From: Clostridia bacterium
GTDB lineage: Bacteria > Bacillota > Clostridia > Christensenellales > Borkfalkiaceae
Direction of reading: 5' to 3'
DNA length: 64,000 bases
Assembly (NCBI GenBank): GCA_017621735.1
Contig: JAGASM010000036.1
Span: forward strand, 42,002-106,001
The position numbers and the translations under genes were made by a program. Below the pieces are notes generated by a model. That model did not search any database, was not told the DNA's origin, and saw only the letters and a list, made by a program, of their open reading frames with translations. Of the stretch, positions 61,717 through 64,000 are shown in pieces. Position 1 is the first letter of the stretch. The number at the start of each line of letters is the position of its first letter.

Positions 61717-62514
61717 ATGCGTAAGAAATTAGGGCTTGCACTCGGTGCGGGCGGTGCGCGCGGCGTCGCGCACGTCGGTTTTTTACAGGCTTTGGAAGAA
61801 GAAGGCATTCAAGCGGATTACGTTACAGGGTGTTCGATGGGCTCGATCGTCGGCGTATGTTATTGCGCGGGGATTTCGATGTCCGTCGTAAAGGACGCCG
61901 TTCTCAATTTAAGTCTTCTTAAAATTGCGTCGCTCAACGTCAATCCGATTCGCATGAACGGCGTTTTCCGCATGACGAAAGCGCGGAAACTGTTGGAGTC
62001 GTATTTGGGCGCGCATTTAAGGTTTGAAGATTTGAAAATTCCCTTCCGATGTGTCGCAACGGATATTATTTCGGGCAAAACGATTGAAATGAAGGAAGGA
62101 AACGTCATCGACGCAGTCGTTGCGTCGGCGAGTATCCCGGGCGTATTTTCCCCGCAAGAAAAGGACGGAATGTTGCTTGTGGACGGGGGTGTGCTTGAAC
62201 GCGTTCCCGTCAAAGAATTAAAAAACATGGGCGCGGAAGTTATTGTTGCCGTGGACGTTTTGGGGGATTTGACTGCCGAACGCCCCGCGCCGAAAAACTT
62301 GATTGCGAGCTTTTTGCGCTTTATCGACGTCATTGACACCAACGTAACCAAGCGTAACCGCCGTTCGCGCAGTAAAAATATTCACCTGTGGTTAGAGCCG
62401 CAGTTGGGCGATATGGATCAATATCAGGTAAAAAATTTGGCGTTTGCGTACGAAAAGGGGTACGAACTCGGCAAGGAAAACGCGGAAAAGATCCGCGCGC
62501 TGTTAGGTGAGTAA
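61717..62514 (+). CDS. Patatin-like phospholipase, second copy
   Basis: A 265-residue cytosolic patatin. The oxyanion loop is GAGGARGVAHVGFL, the nucleophile GCSMGS, the Asp VDGGVLERVPV. It is related to the protein at 42165 but diverged. The start at 61717 follows GGAGGTGAAT. The stop overlaps the rarA ATG. The substrate is probably a phospholipid or acyl ester. Confidence 0.9.
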   Translation: MRKKLGLALGAGGARGVAHVGFLQALEEEGIQADYVTGCSMGSIVGVCYCAGISMSVVKDAVLNLSLLKIASLNVNPIRMNGVFRMTKARKLLESYLGAHLRFEDLKIPFRCVATDIISGKTIEMKEGNVIDAVVASASIPGVFSPQEKDGMLLVDGGVLERVPVKELKNMGAEVIVAVDVLGDLTAERPAPKNLIASFLRFIDVIDTNVTKRNRRSRSKNIHLWLEPQLGDMDQYQVKNLAFAYEKGYELGKENAEKIRALLGE

Positions 62515-63818
62515 TGGATTTATTCGATTTTAACGACAACGAGGAGCGTGCAAAACCTCTTGCGGAGCGGATGCGCGCAAATACGCTCAAGGAGTTTGTA
62601 GGGCAGTCGCATATCGTTGCGGAAGGCTCTCTTCTTCGCCGCGCGATTTCTTTGGATCGCTTGGGGAGTTGCATTTTTTGGGGGCCGCCCGGATGCGGAA
62701 AGACGACGCTTGCAAATATTGTCGCGTCGCAAACGAACGGCGAATTTATTAAGTTGAACGCAGTCAACGCGGGAGTTGCCGACGTCAAAAAGGCGGTGGA
62801 CAAAGCGCGGGACAATTTGAAACTTTTCAACAAGCGCACCTACTTAATGCTCGACGAGTGCCACCGCTTTAATAAAACGCAATCCGATTCGTTGCTCCCC
62901 GCAATCGAGCAAGGGACGATCATTTTCATCGGTTCGACGACGGAAAATCCGTACGCATCGATGACGCCCGCAATCGTGTCCCGCTGCCGTGTGTTTGAGT
63001 TTAAGCACCTTACGACGGAAGACGTAAAAGGGGCGCTCCTTCGCGCGCTTTCAGATAAGCGAAAGGGCTTGGGCGGATACAAGACGCAAGTTGCGCAAGA
63101 CGCCGTCGACCATATTGCCGAAACGGCGGGCGGAGATCTACGCACGGCGTACAACGCGTTGGAACTCGCGGTGCTTACAACGCCTCCGCAAGCGGACGGG
63201 ACGATCGTCGTAACCCTTTCGGACGCGGAACAGTCGATTCAGCGCAAGGCCCTTTCTTACAACGAAGATTTATATTACGACATTTTGTCCGCGTTTTGCA
63301 AATCCCTTCGCGGAAGCGACGCAAATGCAGCGCTCTATTACGCCATGAGGCTTATCGAAGGGGGATGCGATCCGATTTTAGTCATTCGCCGATTGATCGC
63401 GCATTCCGCGGAGGACGTGGGCATGGCGGATCCGAATGCGCTTTTGATGGCGACGGCGGCGCTTACCGCATATCAAAACATGGGCTACCCCGAGGGGCTT
63501 ATTCCCTTGTCCGAGGCAATCGTGTACGTGTGTGAGGCGGAAAAGAGTAATTCCGTCGTCAATGCCATGCACGAGGCAAAACGGGACGCGAACGTCATGC
63601 GGGACGACAACATTCCCCCCTACTTAAAAGACAATTCGTACGGGGATAAAGAGGCGAAAGCGCAAAGCGCACGTTACAAGTATCCGCACAATTACGGCGG
63701 ATGGGTAAAGCAGCAATATCTTCCCGATTCGCTCAAAGACAAGGTTTATTACAATCCGTCCGACCATGGATACGAAAAGACGGTCAAAGAAATCAGAAAG
63801 AAAAAGGGAATAGAATAA
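62514..63818 (+). CDS. rarA: Replication-associated recombination protein RarA
   Basis: A 434-residue AAA+ ATPase of the RarA/MgsA/WRNIP1 family acting at stalled forks. It begins with LAERMRANTLKEFVGQSH, has Walker A GPPGCGKTT, Walker B MLDECHRF, sensor 1 GSTTENPYASM and the C-terminal family domain with HNYGGWVKQQYLPD. The ATG overlaps the patatin stop. Confidence 0.96.
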   Translation: MDLFDFNDNEERAKPLAERMRANTLKEFVGQSHIVAEGSLLRRAISLDRLGSCIFWGPPGCGKTTLANIVASQTNGEFIKLNAVNAGVADVKKAVDKARDNLKLFNKRTYLMLDECHRFNKTQSDSLLPAIEQGTIIFIGSTTENPYASMTPAIVSRCRVFEFKHLTTEDVKGALLRALSDKRKGLGGYKTQVAQDAVDHIAETAGGDLRTAYNALELAVLTTPPQADGTIVVTLSDAEQSIQRKALSYNEDLYYDILSAFCKSLRGSDANAALYYAMRLIEGGCDPILVIRRLIAHSAEDVGMADPNALLMATAALTAYQNMGYPEGLIPLSEAIVYVCEAEKSNSVVNAMHEAKRDANVMRDDNIPPYLKDNSYGDKEAKAQSARYKYPHNYGGWVKQQYLPDSLKDKVYYNPSDHGYEKTVKEIRKKKGIE

Positions 63819-63824
63819 CTAATT

Positions 63825-63859
63825 TGAAAAAACTCGACTTTTCAAAGCCGAGTTTTTTT
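63825..63859 (+). terminator. Intrinsic terminator after rarA
   Basis: AAAAAACTCG...CTTT pairs with AAAG...CGAGTTTTTTT, with one mismatch in the stem. Confidence 0.82.
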
Positions 63860-63872
63860 ATTGTATAAAGAA

Positions 63873-64000
63873 AACCCCCAGATAGTCTGGGGGTTCAAAA
63901 AAGGCTTATGCCGTTCCAACTTGCGAAATAACTCCGTTTAATTTATAATAAAATTGCGACCTGCCAGTAGCAACAAAAAATTAAACGGAGGACATTAGAA
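63873..64000 (+). mobile_element. Likely left end of an IS200/IS605-family element
   Basis: A perfect 10-bp hairpin with a 3-nt loop (63873-63882 with 63886-63895) is followed by a promoter (TTGCGA 63921-63926, 17 bp, TATAAT 63944-63949). Next comes a perfect 13-bp inverted repeat (63932-63944 with 63978-63990) whose right arm buries the ribosome-binding site GGAGGA. Subterminal hairpins and an mRNA stem hiding the transposase start are known for IS200. The transposase would begin at or just past 64000, so the call is inference. Confidence 0.5.

Overview
This 64 kb stretch looks like chromosomal DNA of a Gram-positive, Spo0A-encoding anaerobe of the Clostridia (Bacillota), probably an uncultured gut lineage. 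The evidence is Firmicutes-type gene order: ispG-polC locus-rimP-nusA-rnpM-L7Ae-infB-rbfA-nrnA-truB-ribF, and dgt-dnaG-rpoD-trmK-Nif3-CdsZ. Spo0A, a YlbJ-like sporulation membrane protein, RNase Y and near-consensus sigma-A promoters agree. A finer placement (for example Christensenellales) would be a guess. No tRNA, rRNA or CRISPR array was seen. Almost all genes lie on the + strand.

Layout. 0-8 kb: DUF4097-type lipoprotein, zinc-ribbon membrane protein, ABC-F ATPase, an unusual Spo0A, FtsK/SpoIIIE. 8-17 kb: rimO-pgsA-cinA-recA, nadE, rny. 17-20 kb: a cysteine-rich small protein, a YitT protein, a lipoprotein and a 54-residue small gene. 20-31 kb: nrdR-ispG, a PolC derivative with no polymerase, then the rimP-ribF translation operon. 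31-37.8 kb: endonuclease IV-like protein, M24 peptidase with an apparently leaderless mRNA, efp, dtd, and a phosphoesterase operon ending in a 2TM plus beta-rich protein that recalls the CBASS effector Cap15. 38-42 kb: TetR-controlled ABC exporter and a DUF2238-like protein. 42-49 kb: patatin, an inactive-looking ComEC-type metallo-beta-lactamase protein and a shikimate operon (aroC-B-E-Q-K plus an SDR, no aroA). 49-57 kb: the macromolecular synthesis operon with alr and a 5-FTHF cyclo-ligase. 57-64 kb: rsmD-coaD-aroF-pheA, ylbJ, a second patatin, rarA, and what looks like the left end of an IS200/IS605 element cut by the window edge.

Two themes stand out. First, several core regulators or enzymes occupy the expected locus but have lost defining residues or domains: Spo0A has Ser56 in place of the phospho-acceptor Asp, the polC-locus protein lacks the PHP and polymerase domains, the ComEC-like protein lacks its metal ligands, and CinA has a degenerate N-terminal domain. 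Second, intergenic regions are full of locus-specific tandem duplications. Five of them (after recA, dtd, the first patatin gene, the SDR gene and the tetR gene) repeat the last codons and stop codon of a gene with a period of 92-100 bp. Others are minisatellites with periods of 34, about 60 and about 66 bp.
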